A stretch of 54,311 nucleotides of DNA from Candidatus Nitrosopumilus sp. (GTDB lineage: Archaea; Thermoproteota; Nitrososphaeria; Nitrososphaerales; Nitrosopumilaceae). The stretch covers positions 1 to 54,311 of the forward strand of contig JAPFBP010000004.1 of assembly GCA_029250275.1 (NCBI GenBank), written 5' to 3'. Both the position numbers and the translations under genes were made by a program. The notes beneath the pieces were generated by a model, which saw nothing but the letters and a program-made list of their open reading frames with translations, was not told the DNA's origin and did no database searches. Each line of letters starts with the position of its first letter. The first letter of the stretch is position 1. Of this stretch, positions 15,417 to 24,061 are shown one piece after another.

Positions 15417-17249
15417 ATGATTAACGTAATGTCCAAAATTATTGCTGATACCAGTGTTATAATTAATGGTCAATTAATTGCTCAAATTGAATCTGGAAAT
15501 GTCAAGAATTTTGAAATTATAATACCTCAATCTGTTATTGATGAATTACAATCTCAAGCATCAAAGAAAAAGGAACAAGGATTTGTAGGTCTTGAAAAAA
15601 TTAAGCGACTTAAATTATTATCTGGCAGTTATGGATTAAATATTGTTGTAAGCGGTTCCCACACTACTTCTGATGATGTAAAGCTTGCATCTAGTGGTAG
15701 GATAGATGCTCTAATTGTTGACATGGCCAAACAAAATAATGCTATACTATACACTTCTGATAAAGTTCAACATTTAGTGGCTCAGGCTGAAGGTGTTGAA
15801 ACAGTATTTCTTAAATCTGAAATTAAAACTCAATCATTAGAGTTTCTCAAGTATTTTGATTCTGAAACTATGAGTGTACATCTCAAAGAAAATCAATATC
15901 CGTTGGCTAAAAAAGGCAAACCTGGAGCATTTGAATTGACGAAGCTTAATGATGAACTCCTTTCTAAAAATTATTTAGAATTTATCACTTCTCAAATTTT
16001 AGATATTGTAAACATCTGTGATTCTAGTACGTTGGAGATATCAAAAACTGGTGCATATGTGGTTCAACACGAAGATTACCGAATAGCTATCACATACCCT
16101 CCTTTCTCTGAGGCTTTTGAAATTACAATAGTCCATCCTATTGTGAAATTAACCCTTGATGATTATACAATTTCTGAAAAATTAATGAAGCGTTTTACTG
16201 ATAGTGCAGAAGGAATTGTTATCTCTGGTGCTCCTGGTTCTGGAAAAAGTACTCTTGCATCTAGTCTTGCAAATTTTTATCATAAAAAAGGAAAGATTGT
16301 AAAAACATTTGAATCTCCACGTGACTTACAAGTTGATTCGGGAGTAACTCAATACAGTAAACTTGATGGAAGTTTTGACAATTCTGCCGATATTCTGTTA
16401 CTTGTAAGACCTGATTATACTATTTTTGATGAAGTGCGACGACGAGAAGATTTTGTAACATTTGCTGATTTAAGATTAACTGGTGTTGGCATGGTTGGAG
16501 TTGTCCATGCAAATTCACCATTAGATGCAATTCAACGCTTTATTGGAAAAATTGAACTTGGAATTATTCCAAATGTGTTAGATACTGTAGTTTTTGTTAA
16601 AGATGGTGGAATTCAAAAAGTCTATGATTTAGAATTAATGGTAAAAGTTCCTACTGGAATGACTGAATCTGATTTGGCTAGACCTGTAATTGAAATTAGA
16701 AATTTTGAAGATGATGTCTTAGAACATGAAATCTATACTTTTGGAGAAGAAAACGTCATTGTCCCTGTTGGAAAAAAAGCAGATAAGGTTGGAATTGAAA
16801 AATTAGCTGAAGATAAAATTAAAGAAACATTTAGACGATATGATCCTAGAGTTGAAGTCGAAATTTTATCTGATAATCGTGTTAAAGTCATGGTTGATGA
16901 ACAATGTATTGCATCAATAATTGGTAGAGGAGGTTCAAACATTAAAGAAATTGAAAAATTACTTAGAGTACACATTGATGTTGTTGAGAAAACGTCTGAT
17001 GATGTATCATTAACATCTAGTGATGTACCATTTAGTTTTTCAGAATCAAAAACTTCTTTAATACTTACAGTGAATAGAGATTTCACTTCAATGCATGCTG
17101 ATATTTATGGTAATAAAAAATTCATTGCATCAGTTAGAATTGGTAAAAAAGGGCAAATCACAATTCCAAAACGTTCTGATGTTTCAAGAAAATTAATAGA
17201 TTTTACATCTTCACAAAACGATATTAAGATTTATCTTAAAGATCTTTAA
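15417..17249 (+). CDS. PINA-type protein: PIN domain, PilT/VirB11-like ATPase and KH domain
   Basis: The 610-aa protein has three parts. A PIN nuclease-like domain starts IIADTSVIINGQ and continues with acidic residues (IDALIVDMA, LYTSDK). A hexameric secretion-type ATPase follows (Walker A GAPGSGKST near residues 271-279, Walker B-like TIFDEVRR). A KH domain is near residue 500 (IASIIGRGGSNIKEIE). The architecture matches archaeal PINA, reported in Sulfolobus as an ATPase acting on Holliday junctions. ATG 15429 (MSKIIADTS) is also possible and fits better the TATA-like TTATTATAATTTATA just upstream. Its 3' end overlaps the convergent DtxR gene by 14 nt. Confidence 0.9.
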   Translation: MINVMSKIIADTSVIINGQLIAQIESGNVKNFEIIIPQSVIDELQSQASKKKEQGFVGLEKIKRLKLLSGSYGLNIVVSGSHTTSDDVKLASSGRIDALIVDMAKQNNAILYTSDKVQHLVAQAEGVETVFLKSEIKTQSLEFLKYFDSETMSVHLKENQYPLAKKGKPGAFELTKLNDELLSKNYLEFITSQILDIVNICDSSTLEISKTGAYVVQHEDYRIAITYPPFSEAFEITIVHPIVKLTLDDYTISEKLMKRFTDSAEGIVISGAPGSGKSTLASSLANFYHKKGKIVKTFESPRDLQVDSGVTQYSKLDGSFDNSADILLLVRPDYTIFDEVRRREDFVTFADLRLTGVGMVGVVHANSPLDAIQRFIGKIELGIIPNVLDTVVFVKDGGIQKVYDLELMVKVPTGMTESDLARPVIEIRNFEDDVLEHEIYTFGEENVIVPVGKKADKVGIEKLAEDKIKETFRRYDPRVEVEILSDNRVKVMVDEQCIASIIGRGGSNIKEIEKLLRVHIDVVEKTSDDVSLTSSDVPFSFSESKTSLILTVNRDFTSMHADIYGNKKFIASVRIGKKGQITIPKRSDVSRKLIDFTSSQNDIKIYLKDL

Positions 17250-17700
17250 AATTATCAATGATTTTGGGATTTGCTTTTAAAAAAGTAACAAATTTTCTTA
17301 ACTGCTTAATTGTTTTTTGATTTAGATGGTGCTCAATTCCTTCTGTATCTTGATTGGCTGTATCATAACCTACTCCTAAAATTTCAAAAAACTCCAATAA
17401 TATTCCATGTTTTTGTCTTATTCCTTCTGCAATTTTTATTCCTTTGTCAGTAAGATTAATTCCATGATATTTCTCATATTCTAAAAATCCCTTTTCATCT
17501 AGTTTTTGCAGCATTTTGGTGACACTGGGTGCACTTACATTCATGTATCTTGAAATATCCAATGTTGTTGCATATCCTTTTAATTCTACCAATTCTGCAA
17601 TAATTTCTAAATAGTCCTCCATTCTTGTACTGGAGCGACTTTTTTCTAATTCATGTGCTGCCTTGATTGAATCCAATCTTTTAGAATTTTTAATTTTCAC
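17236..17700 (-). CDS. DtxR/MntR-family metal-dependent transcriptional regulator
   Basis: The 154-aa protein has a winged helix: EDYLEIIAELVELKG, then SRYMNVSAPSVTKMLQKLDE as recognition helix, then NLTDKGIKIAE. The dimerisation/metal-binding helices contain LEFFEILGVG and the ligand-type motif EGIEHHL. It should repress or activate metal-uptake genes in response to Mn or Fe. No metal transporter is adjacent, so its targets are elsewhere. The first 20 residues are basic and may extend the DNA contact. No separate SH3-like third domain is present. Confidence 0.88.
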   Translation of the reverse strand: MKIKNSKRLDSIKAAHELEKSRSSTRMEDYLEIIAELVELKGYATTLDISRYMNVSAPSVTKMLQKLDEKGFLEYEKYHGINLTDKGIKIAEGIRQKHGILLEFFEILGVGYDTANQDTEGIEHHLNQKTIKQLRKFVTFLKANPKIIDNFKDL

Positions 17701-17833
17701 TTTGTATTTTTTCTAAATAAAATCTAGTATAATTGGATGTCTTTTGAGTTGATTTTAGCTATTCTTTGTTGACTTGAATGTGATGGGAGTTGATCTCTAT
17801 TTCTTAACTAATTTTTTCTAAATCTATGTTGGA

Positions 17834-18184
17834 ATGGTTGATCCGCTAAAGGAACGTCTAGATAAATTGAGAAAATTCTCTGATTCTGCTAAACGTAGAG
17901 CAAATTTGTATGCTGAAGTTTCTGGTATTGACGATAAACCTGTTGCCAGTTCATTAAGATCTCTTCAAAAAGTTCCAGCTCCAGGTAAAAAACTCCAAAA
18001 AATTGGAATTTTGCTGATATTGATCCCTGAACCTACTGGTATTACTGTTGCAATTGGAGGGCCAATGGTAATTGCAGGGAGATATCTTGATAAAAAATAC
18101 AATCCTTCCACTATTCATGACATTGGACATCATACAAAAAAATCAATGTCTACAATTAGTGACTTTAAGAATTCTATAATGTAA
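17834..18184 (+). CDS. 116-aa protein of unknown function with one hydrophobic segment
   Basis: The N-terminal half is basic and helical (DPLKERLDKLRKFSDSAKRR). A Gly/Pro/Ile-rich hydrophobic stretch (GILLILIPEPTGITVAIGGP) follows around residues 55-76, then a polar tail with HDIGHHTKK. The stretch may insert in the membrane once or form a hairpin. No family is recognised. A TATA-like TTAACTAATTTT lies about 20-30 nt upstream. It stands alone between the divergent DtxR gene and the next small gene. Confidence 0.6.
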   Translation: MVDPLKERLDKLRKFSDSAKRRANLYAEVSGIDDKPVASSLRSLQKVPAPGKKLQKIGILLILIPEPTGITVAIGGPMVIAGRYLDKKYNPSTIHDIGHHTKKSMSTISDFKNSIM

Positions 18185-18212
18185 TTTTTCTTAGTTTTTG
18201 AAACGTTCTAAA

Positions 18213-18258
18213 ATCTAAACTTCAATACATTAAAGTTCATAATTCTTACACAAAATTT
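18213..18258 (+). promoter_or_regulatory. promoter copy A upstream of the 87-aa zinc protein
   Basis: The 46 nt before ATG 18259 contain a TATA-like TTAAAGTT about 22-29 nt from the start. This stretch, together with the ATG, is about 80% identical to 18742-18790. Both share ATCTAAAC, CAATAC, ATTCTT and AAAATTTATG in the same order. It appears to be a duplicated promoter block for a leaderless gene. Confidence 0.6.
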
Positions 18259-18522
18259 ATGGCAGATTATGACGAAGCAGGTAGACTAATCATTTCTAGA
18301 GCCCGACAGTTAGAACAAATTCCTGAAATCTGTTATAGTTGTAATAGTGATGATCTTCAAATGATTATGACTCTTGTGGATGGAGGTAGTTGGATATGCT
18401 TGGACTGTAATGCTCTAAATTGTTATGAGCCATCTATGAGGTTGACAAAGAACATGCCATATTCAATGTTAAATTTAGGTGCAGATGAGATTGTTTTTGT
18501 TCCTGAATGGGATTTTGAGTGA
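18259..18522 (+). CDS. 87-aa zinc-binding protein of unknown function
   Basis: ADYDEAGRLIISRARQLEQI forms an N-terminal helix. ICYSCNSDDLQM and, about 20 residues later, WICLDCNALNCYEP form a CxxC-x23-CxxC zinc ribbon. The tail ends in acidic FVPEWDFE. No membrane segment is seen. It has a well-placed TATA region and probably a leaderless start. The role is unknown. Confidence 0.65.
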   Translation: MADYDEAGRLIISRARQLEQIPEICYSCNSDDLQMIMTLVDGGSWICLDCNALNCYEPSMRLTKNMPYSMLNLGADEIVFVPEWDFE

Positions 18523-18741
18523 ATTAGATTCTAACTCTTTGTTTTTCTAATCGTTTAAGTTTTGTATAAAAAATAAACAAATGTTAATAATTTACTGAAC
18601 AGTGTTTTTATTTCATTACCGCTCAGTGTATCTAGGCAATAATCAAATAATCCCAAACACCAATGGATATAACAAGAGAATTGATGCTCAGTTGTCAATG
18701 GATAACTGATTGGTTTTGATTATTATCTATTTTTAAATAAT

Positions 18742-18787
18742 ATCTAAACTCCAATACGCTTAAGTTTACTATTCTTGCAGAAAATTT
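18742..18787 (+). promoter_or_regulatory. promoter copy B, near-duplicate of 18213-18258
   Basis: This stretch repeats copy A up to and including the ATG (18788-18790), but the frame behind it ends after nine codons (MNTLDYLIK). The next real gene starts at 18890, about 100 nt further. The promoter could still drive the 100-aa gene with a leader of about 100 nt, or it may be the relic of a lost gene. The remaining gap, 18523-18889, holds nothing else that I can identify. Confidence 0.5.
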
Positions 18788-18889
18788 ATGAATACATTGG
18801 ATTATTTGATAAAATAAAATGATCAAATTTCAATGTCAATGCCTGAATGTGATAACATCGATACTGATGTATAAGATGAAGAGTAAGAT

Positions 18890-19192
18890 ATGATAGAAAC
18901 TTCATTGTCCAAACTAGATGATAAGGGTGTTTTCACTATTGTAAAAGTTGAGAGTGTTGAGAAAAAAGTTGGCAAAGAGACTATTATTGAAGTTAATATT
19001 GAAACTGAAGAAGAGTTTGATGGTTTAAAGAAATTTTATACTTCAAGAAAGATGATTGTAGCAAAATTTTATGATAATGGCAAACCCACTCAGAATACTC
19101 TGGATATTCAAAGAGGGAAAAAATACAGAGTAAAAATTATCACACAAAAATTTGGTAATGGCAAAGAAGATTATAATATTGTAAAGTCCTGA
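18890..19192 (+). CDS. 100-aa OB-like protein of unknown function
   Basis: The sequence alternates beta strands and turns typical of a small barrel: GVFTIVKVESVEKKVGKETI, IEVNIETEEEF, and a C-terminal KKYRVKIITQKFGNGKEDY. The content is rich in Lys and Val and there is no Cys cluster or membrane segment. A single-domain OB fold that binds nucleic acid is possible, but this is a structural impression and not a recognised family. The start follows AAGATATG, and promoter copy B lies 100 nt upstream. Confidence 0.55.
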   Translation: MIETSLSKLDDKGVFTIVKVESVEKKVGKETIIEVNIETEEEFDGLKKFYTSRKMIVAKFYDNGKPTQNTLDIQRGKKYRVKIITQKFGNGKEDYNIVKS

Positions 19193-19336
19193 CTTTGTTC
19201 CTGAATTTGGGGTTATCTCGTCAAATTTTATACATTTCTAAGTTTGCAGGAATTATTGGGATAGTGAGAATAGATGATATATACAAAACAAGTGCCCTTC
19301 AAACAGTATTTTAAAAGGATTAGAAGAAATTAATTC

Positions 19337-19828
19337 ATGACCACTCGTGCTCAAGCATTAATTCCAATTACAATTGCTGCTGTGATCATTGGCGTTATTG
19401 GAATGTTGACTCTCCCAAGTGATAGTAAACTAGAATCAGTTGAATTTCCAAGGGGTACTATTTTGATAGATGATGTTCCTCTTGAAGTACAAATTGCAGA
19501 TTCCGAATCCAGACGTCTTAGAGGATTGATGTTTCAAGAACAACTTCCTTATGATGAGGGAATGATTTTTGTATTTACTGAACCCGGTCTGTATTCTTTG
19601 TGGATGCTCAACATGCAATTCCCATTAGATATGATTTGGTTTGATCACGATGGAAATATTGTACATATTGAAAAAAATATACCTCCTTGTAAAACTGTGG
19701 TTGAAATAACAACTTGTCAAAGTGTGGTTCCTGACAATTATGCATCATATGTTCTTGAGGTCACTGCTGGATTTATTGATCAAAATAATATAACTAGAGA
19801 TTCAAAATTAACCATAATCTCAATCTAA
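19337..19828 (+). CDS. DUF192-family protein, membrane-anchored
   Basis: The 163-aa protein has an N-terminal transmembrane/signal-anchor helix (IPITIAAVIIGVIGML) and then an extracytoplasmic DUF192 domain: LEVQIADSESRRLRGLMFQE, GMIFVFTEPGLYSLWMLNM, PLDMIWFDHDG and a final strand. The two Cys residues near 115-124 (PPCKT, TTCQS) may form a disulfide. The family has no firm biochemical role. A TATA-like TATTTTAAAA lies upstream at about 19306-19315, and the gene is followed by another anchored protein after 40 nt. Confidence 0.85.
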   Translation: MTTRAQALIPITIAAVIIGVIGMLTLPSDSKLESVEFPRGTILIDDVPLEVQIADSESRRLRGLMFQEQLPYDEGMIFVFTEPGLYSLWMLNMQFPLDMIWFDHDGNIVHIEKNIPPCKTVVEITTCQSVVPDNYASYVLEVTAGFIDQNNITRDSKLTIISI

Positions 19829-19868
19829 TATTGCAAAGCCTTATCTTTGAATTAAAATTTTATAGGTT

Positions 19869-20495
19869 ATGAATAAATTAATTATATTTCCAGTTATAGT
19901 TGGGATTGCAATAGTTGTTTCTACATCTTTTCTATTTGTAGATGATGACACTACTGAATTTTCATCAATTTATGAAACAGGTTTTACTTATTATGACATT
20001 GAGATAATTCAAAATATTTTGGCAGAACAAAATATTCTTGTTTCTAAACCCACTGCAATTACTGATCATACCATTAGTGAATATTGTACGTTCTATGAGA
20101 ATGGACTTTTAAAAACTGTAAAATATTGCACTACTACTGCAGTGTTGGATTCTCAAGGAAATCCATTGGGAAATATCAATATTGGTGGTGATATTCAATC
20201 CCCTGTTATGGCAGTAGCTAATCTTGAAACTTCTACTTTGGAATCTAACCAAAATGATGTTTTTACAGTATTTGAAACGATGATTGAAACACTTGTTTGT
20301 GACTGTTGGGACACAAAACAGTCTGAAGACTATGAATCAATTTCTTCGTGGTTAGAGGCCACTCATACATTTTACTCTGATTCAGGTAAACAAAATATTA
20401 AATCAAAAATTGATAATTTAGGTGATTCTGAAATATTTTTAGAAATTACATCAAAGGATAATTCTATTTTACAGACGCTGATTATTCTAAAATAG
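19869..20495 (+). CDS. 208-aa secreted or membrane-anchored protein, unknown function
   Basis: Residues 1-26 form a hydrophobic signal anchor (IIFPVIVGIAIVVSTSFLFV). The remainder is an acidic, Thr/Ser-rich exported domain with cysteines at EYCTFYE, VKYCTTTAV and VCDCWDTKQ. No catalytic motif is recognised. It follows the DUF192 gene on the same strand and both products face outward, so they may share a transcript or location. Confidence 0.65.
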   Translation: MNKLIIFPVIVGIAIVVSTSFLFVDDDTTEFSSIYETGFTYYDIEIIQNILAEQNILVSKPTAITDHTISEYCTFYENGLLKTVKYCTTTAVLDSQGNPLGNINIGGDIQSPVMAVANLETSTLESNQNDVFTVFETMIETLVCDCWDTKQSEDYESISSWLEATHTFYSDSGKQNIKSKIDNLGDSEIFLEITSKDNSILQTLIILK

Positions 20496-20534
20496 TTTAA
20501 TTATATAATAGAAAATTCTTTAATCGGCATTATC

Positions 20535-21305
20535 ATGATTGATCAACTATGGCTAATCCCTTTAGGGTTTACAGCAGGAATTTTAGGTTCTATGATTGGT
20601 ATTGGTGGCGGAATTATTGTTGTTCCCGTGTTAACCTTTTTAGGGTTTCCTCCTACAGTTGCAGCAAGTAACAGTCTATTTGCTGCATTAAGTAATGCTA
20701 CTGCATCCACAATTTCTTATTCCAAACAAAAACGCATTGAATATCATCTGGGTCTTAAACTTGCTTTGTTTTCAATTCCTGGAACTGTTTTGGGTGCAAT
20801 AATATCTACCGATGTCGCACCAGATATTTTTAAAATTTTATTTGGATTTGTATTAATTGCATCTACAATTTACATATTTTTAAGAAAAAAAATTGAGAGC
20901 AAAGAGAAAACAATCTCAAAACAGATGATTATTTTTGCAATCGGTGCAAGCTTTTTTGCAGGAATAATTTCTTCTTTTTTTGGTATTGGTGGCGGAATTA
21001 TCTTTGTACCACTAATGGTTGTGGGAATGGGAATGAGAATGAAAAAAGCTGCACCTACATCTCAAATGGTACTCTTGTTTGCATCTTTGTCTGGTGTAAT
21101 TGTACATAGTTTGTTAGGACATCCAGATTTTCTTCAAGCTGGTATGCTATCTATTGGTTCTTTTATTGGTGGATTAGTTGGAGCACGATTATCAATTGAT
21201 ATCAAAGAACGGTATTTGCAAATTTTGGTGACCATCGTGATTCTAATTGCAGCTACAAAATTATTCTTTGACTCTGTATCTGAAAATATTCCTTTAGGAT
21301 TTTAG
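20535..21305 (+). CDS. TauE/SafE-family permease
   Basis: The 256-aa membrane protein has the internal duplication of the TauE/SafE (formerly DUF81) family. GIGGGIIVVPVLTFLG lies near residue 23 and GIGGGIIFVPLMVVG near 150, each at the start of a four-helix repeat. The family exports sulfite, sulfoacetate or other organosulfur/anionic compounds; the substrate here is unknown. About 40 nt separate it from the preceding exported protein. A hairpin about 75 nt after the stop may terminate it. Confidence 0.88.
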   Translation: MIDQLWLIPLGFTAGILGSMIGIGGGIIVVPVLTFLGFPPTVAASNSLFAALSNATASTISYSKQKRIEYHLGLKLALFSIPGTVLGAIISTDVAPDIFKILFGFVLIASTIYIFLRKKIESKEKTISKQMIIFAIGASFFAGIISSFFGIGGGIIFVPLMVVGMGMRMKKAAPTSQMVLLFASLSGVIVHSLLGHPDFLQAGMLSIGSFIGGLVGARLSIDIKERYLQILVTIVILIAATKLFFDSVSENIPLGF

Positions 21306-21379
21306 CCTCGATATTTTATTTTGTATTTTTATACTTATTTTGTAATGCATATTGTTCATTATGTCTTATGACCTAGGGT

Positions 21380-21398
21380 GGAGAGACGCCTGCTCTCC
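21380..21398. terminator. GC-rich hairpin between convergent units
   Basis: GGAGAG at 21380-21385 pairs with CTCTCC at 21393-21398 around a 7-nt loop, in an otherwise AT-rich gap. The plus-strand sequence after it is ATTATTTATTT. It lies between the permease gene and the oppositely oriented MaoC remnant, a natural place for termination or mRNA 3'-end protection. Confidence 0.35.
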
Positions 21399-21484
21399 TA
21401 TTATTTATTTACTAATTTAGCCATTTTTCATTAAATTTCATTCTAGATTATTTTTAATTTTATCTCGGTGGTTCTTTTTTAATT

Positions 21485-21571
21485 CTATAGATATTCTTCT
21501 AATTCTTTATCTGAAATACTGCATGTGGAATAAAATACATTTCCCACCTTAAATTCTGAAAATATTTTCAT
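21485..21571 (-). pseudogene. N-terminal stub of a MaoC-like hydratase
   Basis: ATG 21571 begins only 3 nt after the reductase stop and encodes 28 aa, including KIFSEFKVGNVFYST and ISDKELEEYL, before TAG at 21485-21487. This matches the opening of MaoC/hot-dog enoyl hydratases (FSEFKVGD, then an SGD.NPIH active site that is missing here). Downstream frames contain no further MaoC sequence. The gene probably lost most of its coding part, leaving the operon position next to the tandem-SDR gene. Confidence 0.55.
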
Positions 21572-21573
21572 TC

Positions 21574-23346
21574 TTATCTTGATTCATCAATACAGAAAAT
21601 TACTTCTGATGATGAAGCAGAACTATCTGAAACAAGGAAATTAAATGCCTCTGCAATTTTTTGATTGTTTGGTTCTGAACCTGTTACTGAACCTGGCAAA
21701 ATTGTAAACATTCTAATTTTTGAATTCAACACATCACTTAATTCTTGATTAACTGTAGTTGTAAATGGTCTTAATGCTCCTCTAAACACTTCTACTTGTG
21801 CTCTTTGGGTTCCAGTTATTTTCTTACCTGTTGGTAAGTCTGGTCCAATAATCATAATTGCGCCCTTGGCATCTTTGTATAGGCGAGGGTCTTTACTTCC
21901 ACCTGGAACAAATTGCTCTAGTGCTCTTTGTGCTACGTTTGCAGGAGTTGAAATGAATTTCTCAGTCAATGCTTCCCATTGACTACGTGATGATTCAGTT
22001 AATTTGATACCTTCTGTTAATTTTCCTGTAACATGAATAACTCCTAGAATTTCTCCGATGTTTGTTTTAGCAGTGTTTAGCCATTTTTCAACTTCTTCAG
22101 AATTTTTAATATCTATAATGTGAGAATGGAATTTACTGCTAATGTATTCTTGAAGGTTAGTTGGGGTTGACTGTGAAATGAAACATGCTACTTTACCTCC
22201 ATTCTTTTCTACATGTTGTGCCAAAAATTCTACTCTTTCAGCATCTGTTTTGTCCGTTGCATCTATTGTAAACACGACAGCTTTTCCAGTAAAGTTTGGC
22301 TGGTGAACTCCTGGGGTTGTAGTTCCAACATGTGGTTTTACAGGATAAAATACTCTATCTCCTGGAATAACTTTACCGTTTAGTATTTTTGCTATTTCAT
22401 CATCACACAAATTAAGAACTGATTCTGAAACTTGTCCTTGTGATAGAAATTCTTGATTTGCAATCATATGTGATGTGTTGTTTTGAACTTTTTCTGCAAT
22501 AGTTTGAATTTTATTTAATAGATTTGTTAATGTCACTGTAAGTTTAGATACATCTTTTCCGTTAGCTAATTTTTCTGCTGCTTTAGAAATTCCTTCTTTG
22601 ATAATAGGTTCATCTTCTCCTAATAATGGTAATAGTTCTTTGTTAGCCGCATCTACTTCTATTGGAACTAAGTCTTCAAAGCCACTAACTCTCATAAATT
22701 CTGCAGCAGCTTTAGGATACACTGTTTTGTAAATTCTATCAGAGTGTACAGGACCTGGGTTTGTTGCTATTGAAATAATTCCTTTATCTGTTAATTCCCA
22801 TGACATTAGTTCTGCTAGTCTATTTTTAGCTCCTTGAGCTGCAGTATATGGACTTCTAAATCTGTATGGTCTTTGTTCTAATGGTCTTTCTTCTGTAAAG
22901 AATGTTGAAATTGTAATTATTTTTCCACCTAACTTCATTACTTTTAGCGCTTGAACCGATCCCCAAAATGTACCTGTCAGATGAATTGCAATTGTGCTTT
23001 TGAATTCATCCATTGGTGCATTTGCAAAACATGTTACGGGACCTGAAACTCCTGCGTTGTTAATTACGTAATCCACTGTAACATTATCTTTACTTAGTGA
23101 TTCAAACATATCATTCATTGGTGCTTCATCTGCAACATCAACTCCTGCAAAAATTCTAACTGATGCTCCACTGTTTTTTTCAGAAATGATTTGTTTTAAC
23201 ATTTTTGATGTTTCATCTAATGGTTCTCTTCTTCTACCAAGAATGATTACACTGGCACCATTTTCTACAAATCTTTTAGCGATTGCTTGACCTATGCCTG
23301 TACCGCTGCCAGTAATTAGTGCAAGTTTACCTTGAAATTTCAGCAT
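21574..23346 (-). CDS. tandem short-chain dehydrogenase/reductase protein, 590 aa
   Basis: Residues 1-240 form an SDR Rossmann domain with TGSGTGIG at 13-20, an Arg-rich NADP-type turn (LGRRREP) and NNAG. The expected YxxxK site reads SPYTAAQGAKNR, so the Lys is displaced by three positions. Residues about 350-590 form a second, degenerate SDR-like domain (GKAVVFTIDATD ... VIHVTGKL). This double-SDR layout resembles the N-terminal half of the Chloroflexus malonyl-CoA reductase, which also has a divergent second domain. A role in reducing malonyl-CoA or malonate semialdehyde in carbon fixation is my inference. It is followed by a MaoC stub. A plain oxidoreductase of another pathway is equally possible. 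Confidence 0.7.
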   Translation of the reverse strand: MLKFQGKLALITGSGTGIGQAIAKRFVENGASVIILGRRREPLDETSKMLKQIISEKNSGASVRIFAGVDVADEAPMNDMFESLSKDNVTVDYVINNAGVSGPVTCFANAPMDEFKSTIAIHLTGTFWGSVQALKVMKLGGKIITISTFFTEERPLEQRPYRFRSPYTAAQGAKNRLAELMSWELTDKGIISIATNPGPVHSDRIYKTVYPKAAAEFMRVSGFEDLVPIEVDAANKELLPLLGEDEPIIKEGISKAAEKLANGKDVSKLTVTLTNLLNKIQTIAEKVQNNTSHMIANQEFLSQGQVSESVLNLCDDEIAKILNGKVIPGDRVFYPVKPHVGTTTPGVHQPNFTGKAVVFTIDATDKTDAERVEFLAQHVEKNGGKVACFISQSTPTNLQEYISSKFHSHIIDIKNSEEVEKWLNTAKTNIGEILGVIHVTGKLTEGIKLTESSRSQWEALTEKFISTPANVAQRALEQFVPGGSKDPRLYKDAKGAIMIIGPDLPTGKKITGTQRAQVEVFRGALRPFTTTVNQELSDVLNSKIRMFTILPGSVTGSEPNNQKIAEAFNFLVSDSSASSSEVIFCIDESR

Positions 23347-23444
23347 AGATAATTTGCCAAAACTTTTGTGATATTTATTTTGATTGATCCAAAATCCAAT
23401 TAATTCTTGATATCTTTATTTGTGGGTATGATTCATGATTTTTA

Positions 23445-23681
23445 ATGCATGATAGCGAGTCAGACACATTTGTCTACCAATCATGGCCTGAAAAATTTTC
23501 TGATATGTTAAAAGAGATCGGTATAGATTCCAAAGCTAAAGAAATCGGAACTGATGAAATAGAAACAGATGATTACTATAGTAGATATTTTGCTCAAACA
23601 CCTAGAATGGTAACTAACAAGGGATGTATTGATGTTAAGAATTCAAACATTGATGCAATACAAATAATTCAAAAGGGATAA
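23445..23681 (+). CDS. 78-aa protein of unknown function
   Basis: This is an acidic soluble protein (SWPEKFSDMLKEIGIDS, then EIETDDYYSRYF) with a mixed C-terminal part (NKGCIDVKNSNIDAIQIIQK). It has no recognisable domain. It precedes the next gene by 2 nt on the same strand, so the two are almost certainly co-transcribed and may function together. A TATA-like TTGATATCTTTATTT lies upstream. Confidence 0.6.
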   Translation: MHDSESDTFVYQSWPEKFSDMLKEIGIDSKAKEIGTDEIETDDYYSRYFAQTPRMVTNKGCIDVKNSNIDAIQIIQKG

Positions 23682-23683
23682 TC

Positions 23684-24061
23684 ATGCAAGATCCAAATCC
23701 ACTCCCATGGGGCGCATTAGATAGATTTCAAGCCCAGTTCATAGTTAGAAAAAGTATTGGTTCTAGTTATGGTAATTATCTTGCAACAACCAAACTAACT
23801 ACAAAGGGTCACTTTGCATCAAAAACTGTAACTAAAGTAGAATGGATTGGTATAGGTAGTTTAGCATCAAAATTAAATGCTGATACTGATCTTAATGAAA
23901 TGATAGCAAAACAATCTGTTAAAGATGCTATAATCTATGTTGAACCTACTGAAGTAGCAGTAAGAATTAGAGGTAAATGGGACAATCATATTGCTTTTGG
24001 AATTACAAAAGAACTTTTTGAAATTTATGACCGAATTGCTGGTCACATAAAATCTATCTAA
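23684..24061 (+). CDS. 125-aa protein of unknown function
   Basis: The product looks like a compact alpha/beta protein: QDPNPLPWGALDRFQAQFI, then a strand-rich centre (VTKVEWIGIGSLASKL), then IIYVEPTEVAVRIRGKWDN and a C-terminal helix (ELFEIYDRIAGHIKSI). There are no cysteines and no membrane helix. It forms a two-gene unit with the preceding 78-aa gene and overlaps the convergent tRNA endonuclease gene by 4 nt. Confidence 0.6.
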   Translation: MQDPNPLPWGALDRFQAQFIVRKSIGSSYGNYLATTKLTTKGHFASKTVTKVEWIGIGSLASKLNADTDLNEMIAKQSVKDAIIYVEPTEVAVRIRGKWDNHIAFGITKELFEIYDRIAGHIKSI

